This document shows, one piece after another, positions 35,926 to 44,690 of a stretch of DNA of 64,000 nt; within the stretch, counting starts at the first letter, position 1; each line of letters opens with the position of its first letter. A program made the translations under genes and the position numbers. This DNA comes from Roseateles puraquae (GTDB lineage: Bacteria; Pseudomonadota; Gammaproteobacteria; Burkholderiales; Burkholderiaceae_C), in contig NZ_NISI01000006.1 of NCBI RefSeq assembly GCF_002205845.1, positions 186,001 through 250,000 of the forward strand, read 5' to 3'. The notes under the pieces are model-generated. The model was not told the DNA's origin. It saw only the letters and a list, made by a program, of their open reading frames with translations, and made no database searches.

Positions 35926-36840
35926 ATGAACACGGCCGCCCACCGCAGCATCGACATCCGGCAGCTGCGCTATTTCCTGGTCGTGGCCGAGGAGCTGAAC
36001 TTCCGCCGGGCGGCCGAGCGGCTGCACCTGACGCAGCCCCCGCTGTCCCGCCAGATTGCCGCGCTGGAGGCGGCACTCGGGGTGTCGCTGCTGGACCGCA
36101 GCGGCCCGGGCACCCGGCTGACGGCCGCCGGCGAGCAGGCCCGCGCTGCTTTTGCACAGGCCGTGCAGGCCTTCGACGCGGCCGTGGCCGGTGTGGCGGC
36201 CGGCGAGCCCACTGACCCGGAGCGACTGCGCCTGGGCCTGCCCTGGTGGATGGACATGAGCGCCTTCGCCACGCTGGACCGTGCCTGGCGAGACGCGACC
36301 CGGCAGGCCCCGCTGGAGCCGCTGCTGGCCACCGGCCCCGAACTGCTGGCGGCCCTGCTCAAGCGCACGCTGGACGCCGCCCTGATCGCGATGCCCCACG
36401 ACCTGCAGGGCCTGCGCCACGCCGAGGTGGCCACGCTGGCCCACGTGGCCGTGGTGCCCGCCAGCAGCCCGCTGGCCCGCAAGCGGGCGTTGCGGCTGGC
36501 CGACCTGCAGGACGGGCCGGTGTTCCTGCGCTTTGCGCGGCGCGTGAACCCGGCGCTGTGGACGCACTACCAGCGCCAGTACGAGGCGCTGGGCTTCCAG
36601 CCGGCTCGCGAGGCCGATGCGCCCGGGACCTCCGCCACCATCGCGCAGATCGCAGCCGGGCGCGGCTGCACCCTGCTGCCCAGCGGCCTGGCACGCCAGC
36701 GCTACCCCGGCGTGGCCTACCGGCGGCTGCTGGACCCGGTGACGGTCCAGGTGCACCTGGTGTTCCGCGAGGGGCTGGCACCCGCCCTCGTGCAAGCCCT
36801 GACCGACCAAGGGGCGCTGTTCACCCAAGTGCTGGGCTGA
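35926..36840 (+). CDS. LysR-family transcriptional regulator
   Basis: A 304-residue LysR protein of the group beginning D-I-R-Q-L-R-Y-F (BenM/CatM-like half of the family). The helix-turn-helix is NFRRAAERLHLTQPPLSRQI (about 25-44), followed by the effector domain with the usual VVPASSPLA strand. Its neighbours are the Kelch lipoprotein (divergent), and TIGR03643 and AGE-family genes (downstream, same strand). Which of these it controls is not evident. Confidence 0.93.
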   Translation: MNTAAHRSIDIRQLRYFLVVAEELNFRRAAERLHLTQPPLSRQIAALEAALGVSLLDRSGPGTRLTAAGEQARAAFAQAVQAFDAAVAGVAAGEPTDPERLRLGLPWWMDMSAFATLDRAWRDATRQAPLEPLLATGPELLAALLKRTLDAALIAMPHDLQGLRHAEVATLAHVAVVPASSPLARKRALRLADLQDGPVFLRFARRVNPALWTHYQRQYEALGFQPAREADAPGTSATIAQIAAGRGCTLLPSGLARQRYPGVAYRRLLDPVTVQVHLVFREGLAPALVQALTDQGALFTQVLG

Positions 36841-36873
36841 CGACGCCGGCCGCCAACGCCACAATCCGCCCCC

Positions 36874-37107
36874 ATGGCCAAGACTGCCCCCCGACTCAGC
36901 CCCGAAGACGTGAAGCGCGTCATCGCCACCGCCTTCGAAGACGTCCCGCCCTACAACCGGGTGCTGCTGATGCATGGCATCGGCCACGGCGAACTGGTGG
37001 CGCTGCTCAAGCGCGAGCTCACGCCGGCCGCCTACAAGGTCTGGGCGGCGCGCGGCAAGACCAGCAAAGGCCCGACCAAGAAGGCGACCTGGCCCCATGG
37101 ACGCTGA
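36874..37107 (+). CDS. TIGR03643/DUF2805 family protein
   Basis: A 77-residue basic protein recognisable by RLSPEDVKRVIATAFEDVPP and the ending with A-Y-K-V-W-A-A-R-G-K-T. The family is small, strongly conserved and of unknown function. Its 3' end overlaps the start of the AGE-family gene by 11 bases in another frame. Confidence 0.85.
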   Translation: MAKTAPRLSPEDVKRVIATAFEDVPPYNRVLLMHGIGHGELVALLKRELTPAAYKVWAARGKTSKGPTKKATWPHGR

Positions 37108-38389
37108 CGTGAAAGGCCTGCTGCCCTTGCCTGCCCCATCGCTGCCTCTGCCCCGCGCCGCCGCCGCAGGCCTGAGCCGCCGGGGGGCGCTGGCACTCAT
37201 CGCTAGCCTTGCCGCCTGCACCGACCCCGACAGCAGCTACCGCAACCGCATCGACACCGGCTGGCACCGCGACGACCTCGAAGCACTGATGCTGCGCTGG
37301 CACAAGCATGCGCCGCAACCGGACGGCAGCTTCCAGGCCCGCTTCGACCGCCGCTGGCAGCCCCGCGCCGGGGACGAGGTCTACCTGGTGGACCAGGCCC
37401 GGCTGGTGTTCTCGTTCGCGGCGGCGCATGAGTTCATTCCCGACGGCGGCTACCTGGCCCTCGCCAAACGGGCCGCGAGCCTGATGCTGATGCGCTTCCA
37501 CGACGAGGTGCATGGCGGCTACTTCCACACCATCAGCCCCGATGGCCGACCCAAGTCCGTCGGCAAGCACGCCTACGACCACGCCTTCGTGCTGCTGGCA
37601 CTGGCGGAGCTGTATCGCATCAGCGGCGACGTGCGCTTCCGCGAGGCCGCGCAACAGGCCTGGCTGGAAACCGAGCGGGGCTTCCTGGACGCGCACGGCG
37701 GCCTGCACTCCGAGTGCGAGCAGGACTTCAAGCCCCGCCCGGGCCCGCGCACGCAGAACCCGGTCATGCACATGTTCGAAGCCCTCTTGCTGCTGCGCAG
37801 TGCCAGCGGCGACAAGGTGGCCGAGACCGGCGCCCGGCGCCTGGGCGACTTCGTCGTGAACAAGCTGCTGCAGGGCCTGCCTGACGGCGGCGCCCTCATC
37901 CCGGAGTGGTACGACGAGAACTGGAAGCCGCTGGCCACCAAGGCCGAGGGCGGCGTGATCGACCTGGGCCACCAGTTCGAATGGACCCATCTGCTGACGA
38001 GCGGCGCGGTGGTGTCGCCCATCTACGCCCAGGTGTCAGAGCGCGTGCTGGCCTACGCCATGACCATCGCCTACGACGAGGCCGAGGGAGGCTGCGCCAC
38101 GCGCGCCTTCCCCGACGGCACGGCCGTGGACCGGCGCAAGGGCTGGTGGCAGCAGGCCGAATGCCTGCACGCCCTGATGGTGGCCGCCCAGGCCTCGGGC
38201 CGCACCGACCTCTGGCGGCGCTACGAGCAGACGCTGGCCCTGGTGAAGAGCCAGGTCGTGGATGCCGAGCAAGGCGGCTGGCGCGCGGCCGATGCCCTGC
38301 CGTGCAAGACCGGCAGTTGCCGCGACGAGCAGCCGGAGCCCTATCACATGGTGCGGTTGCACCAGACGGCCCTGCGACCGGTGGTCTGA
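37097..38389 (+). CDS. Exported AGE-family (N-acylglucosamine 2-epimerase-like) sugar epimerase/isomerase
   Basis: A 430-residue (alpha/alpha)6-barrel protein. Catalytic-site segments of the AGE superfamily are visible: the histidine region KHAYDHAFVLLA, DLGHQFEWTHLL, and KGWWQQAECLHAL. AGE enzymes epimerise or isomerise free sugars in the cytoplasm. Here the N-terminus has a twin-arginine motif (SRRGALAL) and a lipobox-like LAAC, so the protein is probably exported and possibly lipidated. That is unusual for the family. The start ATG 37097 overlaps the previous gene. The sugar specificity is unknown; the downstream arabinose genes suggest a pentose. Confidence 0.85.
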   Translation: MDADVKGLLPLPAPSLPLPRAAAAGLSRRGALALIASLAACTDPDSSYRNRIDTGWHRDDLEALMLRWHKHAPQPDGSFQARFDRRWQPRAGDEVYLVDQARLVFSFAAAHEFIPDGGYLALAKRAASLMLMRFHDEVHGGYFHTISPDGRPKSVGKHAYDHAFVLLALAELYRISGDVRFREAAQQAWLETERGFLDAHGGLHSECEQDFKPRPGPRTQNPVMHMFEALLLLRSASGDKVAETGARRLGDFVVNKLLQGLPDGGALIPEWYDENWKPLATKAEGGVIDLGHQFEWTHLLTSGAVVSPIYAQVSERVLAYAMTIAYDEAEGGCATRAFPDGTAVDRRKGWWQQAECLHALMVAAQASGRTDLWRRYEQTLALVKSQVVDAEQGGWRAADALPCKTGSCRDEQPEPYHMVRLHQTALRPVV

Positions 38390-38456
38390 GGGCGCGCGCC
38401 GGCCCGGGTCTCGCCAAGGGGCCCGGTCGGGTCGTGCGTGGAGGGTTGCGATGTCA

Positions 38457-38466
38457 ATATCGATAT
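38457..38466. promoter_or_regulatory. Palindromic operator candidate upstream of the arabinose genes
   Basis: ATATCGATAT is a perfect ten-base palindrome in a short AT-rich island, 107 bases before the dehydratase start. It lies just upstream of a weak sigma-70 type pair, TTGGAT (38487-38492) and TAGGAT (38511-38516), 18 bases apart. It could bind a LacI-, GntR- or LysR-type sugar regulator; no such regulator gene is adjacent except the LysR at 35.9 kb. Confidence 0.4.
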
Positions 38467-38572
38467 CAGCCCAGCCGTTGAATTGATTGGATGGCCATGC
38501 CAGGCCTGCCTAGGATGGTCTCTCGCCGGCAAACCGCGCCTGCGGCCCGGAACGACAACGAGACCCTCCCCC

Positions 38573-40327
38573 ATGACGACAGAGGACAGGAAGCGCCAGG
38601 TCAAGCTGCGCTCGGCCGAATGGTTCGGCACCCAGGACAAGAACGGCTTCATGTACCGCTCCTGGATGAAGAACCAGGGCATTCCCGACCATGAGTTCCA
38701 GGGCAAGCCCATCATCGGCATCTGCAACACCTGGAGCGAGCTCACCCCCTGCAACGCCCACTTCCGCAAGCTCGCCGAGCATGTGAAGCGCGGCATCCTG
38801 GAGGCGGGTGGCTTCCCCGTCGAGTTCCCGGTGTTCTCCAACGGCGAGAGCAACCTGCGCCCCACCGCCATGCTCACGCGCAACCTCGCGAGCATGGACG
38901 TGGAGGAGAGCATCCGCGGCAACCCGATGGATGCCGTCGTGCTGCTGGTGGGCTGCGACAAGACCACGCCGGCGCTGCTGATGGGCGCGGCCAGCGTGGA
39001 TGTGCCGGCCATCGTCGTCACCGGCGGGCCCATGCTCAACGGCAAGCTCAAGGGCAAGGACATCGGCTCGGGCACTGCGGTGTGGCAGCTGCATGAGCAG
39101 GTCAAGGCGGGCCAGATCAGCCTGCACGACTTCATGGCTGCGGAGGCGGGCCATTCGCGCTCGGCCGGCACCTGCAACACCATGGGCACCGCCAGCACCA
39201 TGGCCTGCATCGCCGAGGCCCTGGGCACCTCGCTGCCGCACAACGCGGCCATTCCCGCCGTTGATGCGCGCCGTTATGTGCTGGCGCATCTCTCTGGCAT
39301 GCGCATCGTCGACATGGTGTGGGAGCAGCTCACGCTGTCCAAGGTGCTGTCGCGCGCCGCCTTCGAGAATGCCATCCGCGTGAACGCGGCCATCGGTGGC
39401 TCCACCAACGCGGTCATCCACCTGAAGGCCATCGCCGGCCGCATCGGCGTGGACCTCGAACTCGAAGACTGGACCCGCATCGGCCGCGGCACGCCCACGC
39501 TGGTGGACCTGCTGCCCTCGGGCCGCTTCCTGATGGAGGAGTTCTATTACGCGGGCGGCCTGCCGGCCGTCATCCGCCGCCTGGGCGAAGCCAGCCTGCT
39601 GCCCCACCCGGGTGCGCTGACGGTCAACGGCCAGAGCCTGTGGGCCAACTGCCAGGACGCGCCCATCTACGACGACGAGGTCATCCGCCCGCTGAGCCGG
39701 CCCCTCATCGAAGACGGCGGCATCTGCGTGCTGCGCGGCAACCTCGCGCCGCGCGGCGCGGTGCTCAAGCCCTCGGCGGCCACGCCGGCGCTGATGAAGC
39801 ACCGCGGCCGCGCCGTCGTGTTCGAGGACTTCGACGACTACAAGGCGCGCATCATGGACCCCGACCTGGCCGTGGACGCCAGCTCCATCCTGGTGATGAA
39901 GAACTGCGGCCCCAAGGGCTACCCCGGCATGGCCGAGGTCGGCAACATGGGCCTGCCCCCGAAGCTGCTGGCGGCAGGCGTGAAGGACATGGTGCGCATC
40001 TCCGACGCCCGCATGAGCGGCACCGCTTACGGCACCGTGGTGCTGCACGTGGCACCCGAAGCGCGCGCCGGCGGGCCGCTGGCCATCGTGCGCGAAGGTG
40101 ACGTCATCGAGCTCGACTGCGCCGCCGGCCGCCTGCACCTGGACGTGCCCGAGGCCGAGATCGCCCGGCGCCTGGCGGACTGGGCCGCAGCCCAGGCCGT
40201 CGACCCGATGGACGCCAGCGGCTACCGCCACCTCTACGTGCAGCACGTGCTGCAGGCCGACGAGGGCTGTGACTTCGACTTCCTGCGCGGCAAGCGCGGC
40301 GCTGCCGTGCCGCGCCACTCCCACTGA
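38573..40327 (+). CDS. L-arabinonate dehydratase (IlvD/Edd family)
   Basis: A 584-residue iron-sulphur dehydratase converting an aldonate to its 2-keto-3-deoxy form. Cysteines C60, C128 (LLVGCDKTTP) and C201 (SAGTCNTMG) are at almost the same positions as the [2Fe-2S] ligands I recall for Rhizobium L-arabinonate dehydratase. NGESNLRP supplies a Mg2+ ligand region. The sugar acid could also be D-xylonate or D-fuconate. The dioxovalerate dehydrogenase and arabinofuranosidase genes behind it favour L-arabinonate. The start ATG 38573 is used; the longer open frame is not family-like. Confidence 0.88.
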   Translation: MTTEDRKRQVKLRSAEWFGTQDKNGFMYRSWMKNQGIPDHEFQGKPIIGICNTWSELTPCNAHFRKLAEHVKRGILEAGGFPVEFPVFSNGESNLRPTAMLTRNLASMDVEESIRGNPMDAVVLLVGCDKTTPALLMGAASVDVPAIVVTGGPMLNGKLKGKDIGSGTAVWQLHEQVKAGQISLHDFMAAEAGHSRSAGTCNTMGTASTMACIAEALGTSLPHNAAIPAVDARRYVLAHLSGMRIVDMVWEQLTLSKVLSRAAFENAIRVNAAIGGSTNAVIHLKAIAGRIGVDLELEDWTRIGRGTPTLVDLLPSGRFLMEEFYYAGGLPAVIRRLGEASLLPHPGALTVNGQSLWANCQDAPIYDDEVIRPLSRPLIEDGGICVLRGNLAPRGAVLKPSAATPALMKHRGRAVVFEDFDDYKARIMDPDLAVDASSILVMKNCGPKGYPGMAEVGNMGLPPKLLAAGVKDMVRISDARMSGTAYGTVVLHVAPEARAGGPLAIVREGDVIELDCAAGRLHLDVPEAEIARRLADWAAAQAVDPMDASGYRHLYVQHVLQADEGCDFDFLRGKRGAAVPRHSH

Positions 40328-40358
40328 AATGAAATCCAGACACAGCCACAGAGCAGAC

Positions 40359-41957
40359 ATGAGCAACAACATTCAAGGTCTCGCTCTGATTGGCGGTCAG
40401 CCCGTGCGCGGCAAGGGTGCTGTATTCCAGGCCTTCGACCCGAGCAAGAACGAAGCCCTCGGGCCTGACTTCCACGCCGTCGATGCCGCGCAGGTGAACG
40501 AGGCCTGCGCGCTGGCCGGTGCCGCCTTCGACGCCTACCGCGCAACCAGCGACCACGAGCGCGCGGACTTTCTCGACCAGATCGCCGCGCAGATCCTGGC
40601 GCTGGGCGACGACCTCATCGCGCGCGCCATGGCCGAGACCGGCCTGCCCCGCGCCCGGCTCGAAGGCGAGCGTGGCCGTACCGTCAACCAGCTCAAGCTG
40701 TTTGCCGAGCTGCTGCGCGAAGGCAGTTGGCAGGACGCCCGCATCGACACCGCCCTGCCCGCACGCACCCCGCCGCGGCCCGATCTGCGGTTGCGCCTCG
40801 TCGGCGTGGGGCCGGTCGCGGTGTTCGGCGCCAGCAACTTCCCGCTGGCTTTCTCGGTGGCCGGCGGAGACACCGCCGCCGCGCTGGCCGCCGGCTGCCC
40901 GGTCGTCGTGAAAGGGCACCCGGCCCACCCGGGCACCTGCGAACTGGTGGGCCGCGCAGTGGCCGAGGCCGTGCGGCAGTGCGGACAGCCCGCGGGCGTG
41001 TTCGCGTTGCTCGTGGGCAGCGCCCCGGGCAGCGGCCATGGCCTGGAGGAAAGCCTGGTGCGCCACGCCGCGATCCAGGCTGTGGGCTTTACCGGCTCGC
41101 GCCGCGCAGGCCTGGCACTGATGGCGGCGGCCGCCGCGCGCCCGCAGCCGATCCCCGTCTACGCCGAGATGAGCAGCATCAACCCGGTCATCTTGCTGCC
41201 CGGCGCGCTGAAGGCCCGAAGCGCCGAGATCGCCAGCGGTTTTGCCGCCTCGCTGACGATGGGGGTGGGTCAGTTCTGCACCAACCCCGGCCTGGTGCTG
41301 GCCCTGGGTGGGGCTGATTTCGAACGCTTCGCCGACGCCGCCACCGAGGCCCTGCGGCCGCTGCCGGCAGGCAGCATGCTCACGCCCGGCATCGCCAGCG
41401 CCTACCAGCGCGATGAAGACCAACTCGCCGGCCAGCCCCAGGTCACGACCCTGCTGCGCGGCGAATCGAGCGCCTGCCAGGCAGCGCCGGCCCTGTTCAG
41501 GACCACCGGCGCAGCTTTCCTGAGCCACCAGGCCCTGTCCGCCGAGATCTTCGGCCCGGCCTCGTTGCTGGTCGCCTGCCGTGACATGGATGAACTGCTG
41601 GCGGTGCTCGAAGGCCTGGAGGGCCAGCTCACCGCCACGCTGCAGCTGCAGGACGACGACGCCGACGACCTCGCCGCCGCACGCCGCCTGCTGCCGACGC
41701 TGGAGCGCAAGGTGGGGCGCATCCTGGCCAACGGCTTCCCGACGGGCGTCGAGGTGTCGACCGCCATGGTGCACGGCGGCCCCTTCCCGGCCACCAGCGA
41801 CGGACGCAGCAGTTCGGTGGGCACCGCGGCCATCCAGCGCTTCCTGCGCCCGGTCTGCTACCAGAACCTGCCGCGCGCGCTGCTGCCGGCGGTGCTGCGA
41901 GAGCCCAATGAACGCGGCGTCTGGCGGCGACGCGATGGCGTGCTGACCCGCAATTGA
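40359..41957 (+). CDS. 2,5-dioxovalerate (alpha-ketoglutarate semialdehyde) dehydrogenase
   Basis: A 532-residue NADP-dependent aldehyde dehydrogenase. The general base is E270 in PVYAEMSS and the nucleophile C307 in MGVGQFCTNPG; GASNFPLAFSVAGGDTA is the characteristic segment of the ketoglutarate-semialdehyde branch. It catalyses the last step of the non-phosphorylative pentose pathway, producing 2-oxoglutarate. It follows the dehydratase by 31 bases. The intervening L-2-keto-3-deoxyarabonate dehydratase, and the sugar dehydrogenase and lactonase, are not in this window. Confidence 0.9.
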   Translation: MSNNIQGLALIGGQPVRGKGAVFQAFDPSKNEALGPDFHAVDAAQVNEACALAGAAFDAYRATSDHERADFLDQIAAQILALGDDLIARAMAETGLPRARLEGERGRTVNQLKLFAELLREGSWQDARIDTALPARTPPRPDLRLRLVGVGPVAVFGASNFPLAFSVAGGDTAAALAAGCPVVVKGHPAHPGTCELVGRAVAEAVRQCGQPAGVFALLVGSAPGSGHGLEESLVRHAAIQAVGFTGSRRAGLALMAAAAARPQPIPVYAEMSSINPVILLPGALKARSAEIASGFAASLTMGVGQFCTNPGLVLALGGADFERFADAATEALRPLPAGSMLTPGIASAYQRDEDQLAGQPQVTTLLRGESSACQAAPALFRTTGAAFLSHQALSAEIFGPASLLVACRDMDELLAVLEGLEGQLTATLQLQDDDADDLAAARRLLPTLERKVGRILANGFPTGVEVSTAMVHGGPFPATSDGRSSSVGTAAIQRFLRPVCYQNLPRALLPAVLREPNERGVWRRRDGVLTRN

Positions 41958-41975
41958 CCGCGTCCACGGCTGGCA

Positions 41976-42107
41976 GAACACAGCCACCGAGGCACAGAGA
42001 CACAGAGAGGCCCTAAGGAATCCAAGACGACATCCAGACACAGACAGGCATCGAGCCGGCGACAAGACCCGGCGCCTCTGTGTCTCTGTGCCTCGGTGGC
42101 TGTGTTC
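41976..42107. repeat. Long imperfect palindrome (34/36-base arms)
   Basis: The left arm 41976-42011 begins GAACACAGCCACCGAGGCAC; the right arm 42074-42107 is its reverse complement apart from a two-base indel. A 62-base loop lies between. The AACACAG...CACAGAGACACAGAG text belongs to a dispersed hairpin type found in many bacterial genomes, which produces false proteins with HRGTETQRR. It sits between the dioxovalerate dehydrogenase and GH51 genes and would form a very stable RNA stem within the operon. A 12-mer of the loop (ATCCAGACACAG, 42032-42043) also occurs at 40334-40345. Confidence 0.92.
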
Positions 42108-42159
42108 AACCACGGCACGCGGCGCAGACCCACATCAAGACAACCCAGGAGACAACCCC

Positions 42160-43707
42160 ATGAAGAAGCAGCTGCTGGCCCTCGTGGCCACCCTGGCCGT
42201 CGGTGCGAGCGCACTGGCCGCCGACCCCAAGCTGGTCATCAACCCCGACCAGCCCGGCCCCGTCATCCACCGCAACATCTACGGCCAGTTCGCCGAGCAC
42301 CTGGGCACCGGCATCTACGAGGGCATGTGGGTGGGACCGGAGAGCAAGATTCCCAACGTGCGCGGCTGGCGCAAGGACGTGGTGAGTGCGCTCAAGGACT
42401 TGAAGGTGCCCCTCGTGCGCTGGCCCGGCGGCTGCTTCGCCGATGAGTACCACTGGCGCGACGGCATCGGCCCGCGCAACAAGCGCCCCATCAAGATCAA
42501 CACCAACTGGGGAGGCGTGCCCGAGACCAACGCGGTCGGCACCCACGAGTTCTTCGACCTGGTCGAGCAACTCGGCGCCGAGGCCTACGTGAACGGCAAC
42601 CTCGGCACGGGCAGTGCGCAGGAAATGTCCGAGTGGCTGGAGTACATGACCGGCGAGGGCAAGTCCACGCTGACCGACCTGCGCCGCAAGAACGGCCGCG
42701 ACAAGCCCTTCCGCGTGCACTACTTCGCCGTGGGCAACGAGAGCTGGGGCTGCGGCGGCAACATGCGGCCGGAGTACTACGTGGACCTGTACCGCCAGGC
42801 CGTCACCTTCCTGAAGACGCCCGAGAAGAACCGCCCGCTCTTCATCGCCAGCGGCGGCCACGACGCCCGCACCGACTGGACCGAGGTGCTGGCCAAGGGC
42901 CTGAAGGGTGTGCCGTTCGATGCCATCTCCCACCACGGCTACACCCTGCCCACCGGCAAGTGGGAGAAGAAGGGCTCGGCCGTCGGCTTCCCCGAGGCCG
43001 AGTGGATCTCGACGCTGGCCCACACCCAGCGCGTGGACGAATGGGTGCGCAAGAACACCGCCATCCTCGACCAGCACGACCCCGCCAGGAAGGTCGGCTT
43101 CTACTTCGATGAATGGGGCAGCTGGTACGACCCCGAGCCCGGCAGCAACCCCGGCTTCCTCGTGCAGCGCAACACCCTGCGCGACGCGCTGCTGGCGGCC
43201 CTGCACTTCCACGTCTTCCACGCCCATGCCGAGCGCGTGAAGATGAGCAACGTGGCCCAGATGGTGAACGTGCTGCAGGCCATGATCCTCACCAGCAAGG
43301 ACCAACTGGTGCTCACGCCCACCTACCACGCCTTCAAGCTCTACACGCCCTTCCAGGACGCGACCTCGCTGCCGGTGCGCATCGACGACAACCCGGTCTA
43401 CAAGGTCGGCGCGGTCGAGATGCCGGGCCTGTCGGCCACCGCCGCCCGTGGCAAGGATGGCAAGCTCTACGTCGGCCTGGTCAACGCGAACGCGAACCAG
43501 CCGGCCGAGCTGACCGTGCAGGTCGGCAGCACCTCCCCCAAGGCCGCTCGCGGACAGCTGCTGACCGCCGCGGCCATGGACGCCCAGAACGAACTGGGCA
43601 AGGCGCCGCAGGTGCTGCCGCAGGCCTACGAGGCCCAGGCCGCGGGCGGCAGGCTGACGCTGAAGCTGCCGGCCAAATCCGTCCTTGTCGTTGCCATCGA
43701 GGGTTGA
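42160..43707 (+). CDS. Secreted GH51 alpha-L-arabinofuranosidase
   Basis: A 515-residue glycosidase with a signal peptide (MKKQLLALVATLAVGASALA). The acid/base is E194 in AVGNESWGCGG and the nucleophile E318 in YFDEWGSWYD, both as in GH51. The substrate-binding RWPGGCFADEYHW is also intact. It releases arabinofuranose from plant hemicellulose or pectin side chains. A signal peptide is not typical of many cytoplasmic GH51 enzymes and points to periplasmic or external action before uptake by the ABC system behind it. CAGGAG precedes the ATG. Confidence 0.94.
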   Translation: MKKQLLALVATLAVGASALAADPKLVINPDQPGPVIHRNIYGQFAEHLGTGIYEGMWVGPESKIPNVRGWRKDVVSALKDLKVPLVRWPGGCFADEYHWRDGIGPRNKRPIKINTNWGGVPETNAVGTHEFFDLVEQLGAEAYVNGNLGTGSAQEMSEWLEYMTGEGKSTLTDLRRKNGRDKPFRVHYFAVGNESWGCGGNMRPEYYVDLYRQAVTFLKTPEKNRPLFIASGGHDARTDWTEVLAKGLKGVPFDAISHHGYTLPTGKWEKKGSAVGFPEAEWISTLAHTQRVDEWVRKNTAILDQHDPARKVGFYFDEWGSWYDPEPGSNPGFLVQRNTLRDALLAALHFHVFHAHAERVKMSNVAQMVNVLQAMILTSKDQLVLTPTYHAFKLYTPFQDATSLPVRIDDNPVYKVGAVEMPGLSATAARGKDGKLYVGLVNANANQPAELTVQVGSTSPKAARGQLLTAAAMDAQNELGKAPQVLPQAYEAQAAGGRLTLKLPAKSVLVVAIEG

Positions 43708-43710
43708 ACC

Positions 43711-44661
43711 ATGTCTACACGCCGCCGCACCCTGCTCACCGCCGCCGCCCTGTGGCTGCCTGTGGCCGCCTTCGCCGCCCCGATCACGATGGGCTTCTCG
43801 CAGGTGGGCGCCGAGAGTGAATGGCGCACCGCCAACTCCGCCTCGATCAAGGCCGCCGCCAAGGCGGCCGGCATCACGCTGAAGTTCGCCGATGCCCAGC
43901 AGAAGCAGGAGAACCAGGTCAAGGCCCTCCGCAGCTTCATCGCACAGAAGGTCGACGTCATCGCCTTCTCGCCCGTGGTGGAGAGCGGCTGGGACACCGT
44001 GCTGAAGGAAGCCAAGGCCGCCGGCATCCCGGTCATCCTGACCGACCGCGCGGTGAAGGTGGCCGACCCGTCGCTGTACGTCACCTTCATCGGCTCCGAC
44101 TTCGTTGAAGAAGGCCGCAAGGCGGCGCGCTGGCTGCTGGAGCGCGCCGCCAAGACGCCGAACGCCACGCTGAACATCGTCGAACTGCAAGGCACCGTGG
44201 GCTCGGCACCCGCCATCGATCGCAAGAAGGGCTTCGAGGAGGTCATCAAGACCAACCCCAAGCTGCAGATCATCCGCTCGCAGTCGGGCGAGTTCACGCG
44301 CGCCAAGGGCAAGGAGGTGATGGAGTCCTTCCTGAAGCAGCGCGACAAGAAGATCGACGTGCTGTTCGCGCACAACGACGACATGGCCATCGGTGCCATC
44401 CAGGCGATCGAGGAAGCCGGGCTCAAGCCGGGCCAGGACATCGTCATCATCTCCATCGACGGCGTGCGTGGTGCTTTCGAGGCGATGAAGGCGGGCAAGC
44501 TCAACGTGACGGTGGAGTGCAACCCGCTGCTCGGGCCGCAGCTGATGCAGCTGGCGCAGGATGTGGTGGCGAAGAAGCCGGTGGAGAAGCGGATCACCGT
44601 CGAGGAAGGGGTGTTTCCGGCGGAGGTGGCGGCCAAGGAGTTGCCGAACCGGAAGTACTGA
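43711..44661 (+). CDS. ytfQ: Periplasmic sugar-binding protein of a YtfQ-like ABC importer
   Basis: A 316-residue type I binding protein with signal peptide (cut after FAA). The mature start ITMGFSQVGAESEWRTANS is the YtfQ signature, and NDDMAIGAIQAIEEAG and ISIDGVRGAFEAM line the sugar site. E. coli YtfQ binds galactofuranose, and related proteins bind arabinofuranose, which fits the adjacent GH51 enzyme. It starts three bases after the GH51 stop. A repeat of about 650 bases separates it from the ATPase gene. Confidence 0.9.
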   Translation: MSTRRRTLLTAAALWLPVAAFAAPITMGFSQVGAESEWRTANSASIKAAAKAAGITLKFADAQQKQENQVKALRSFIAQKVDVIAFSPVVESGWDTVLKEAKAAGIPVILTDRAVKVADPSLYVTFIGSDFVEEGRKAARWLLERAAKTPNATLNIVELQGTVGSAPAIDRKKGFEEVIKTNPKLQIIRSQSGEFTRAKGKEVMESFLKQRDKKIDVLFAHNDDMAIGAIQAIEEAGLKPGQDIVIISIDGVRGAFEAMKAGKLNVTVECNPLLGPQLMQLAQDVVAKKPVEKRITVEEGVFPAEVAAKELPNRKY

Positions 44662-44690
44662 GTCATGGACCAGTCGATGCCCGGGTTGCT

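Noticed and set aside
40104-42113. A 669-codon - strand open frame containing HRGTETQRR and LCASVAVF
   Set aside because: It is antisense to the aldehyde dehydrogenase gene, and its N-terminus is the known artefact of the CACAGAGACACAGAG hairpin repeat.
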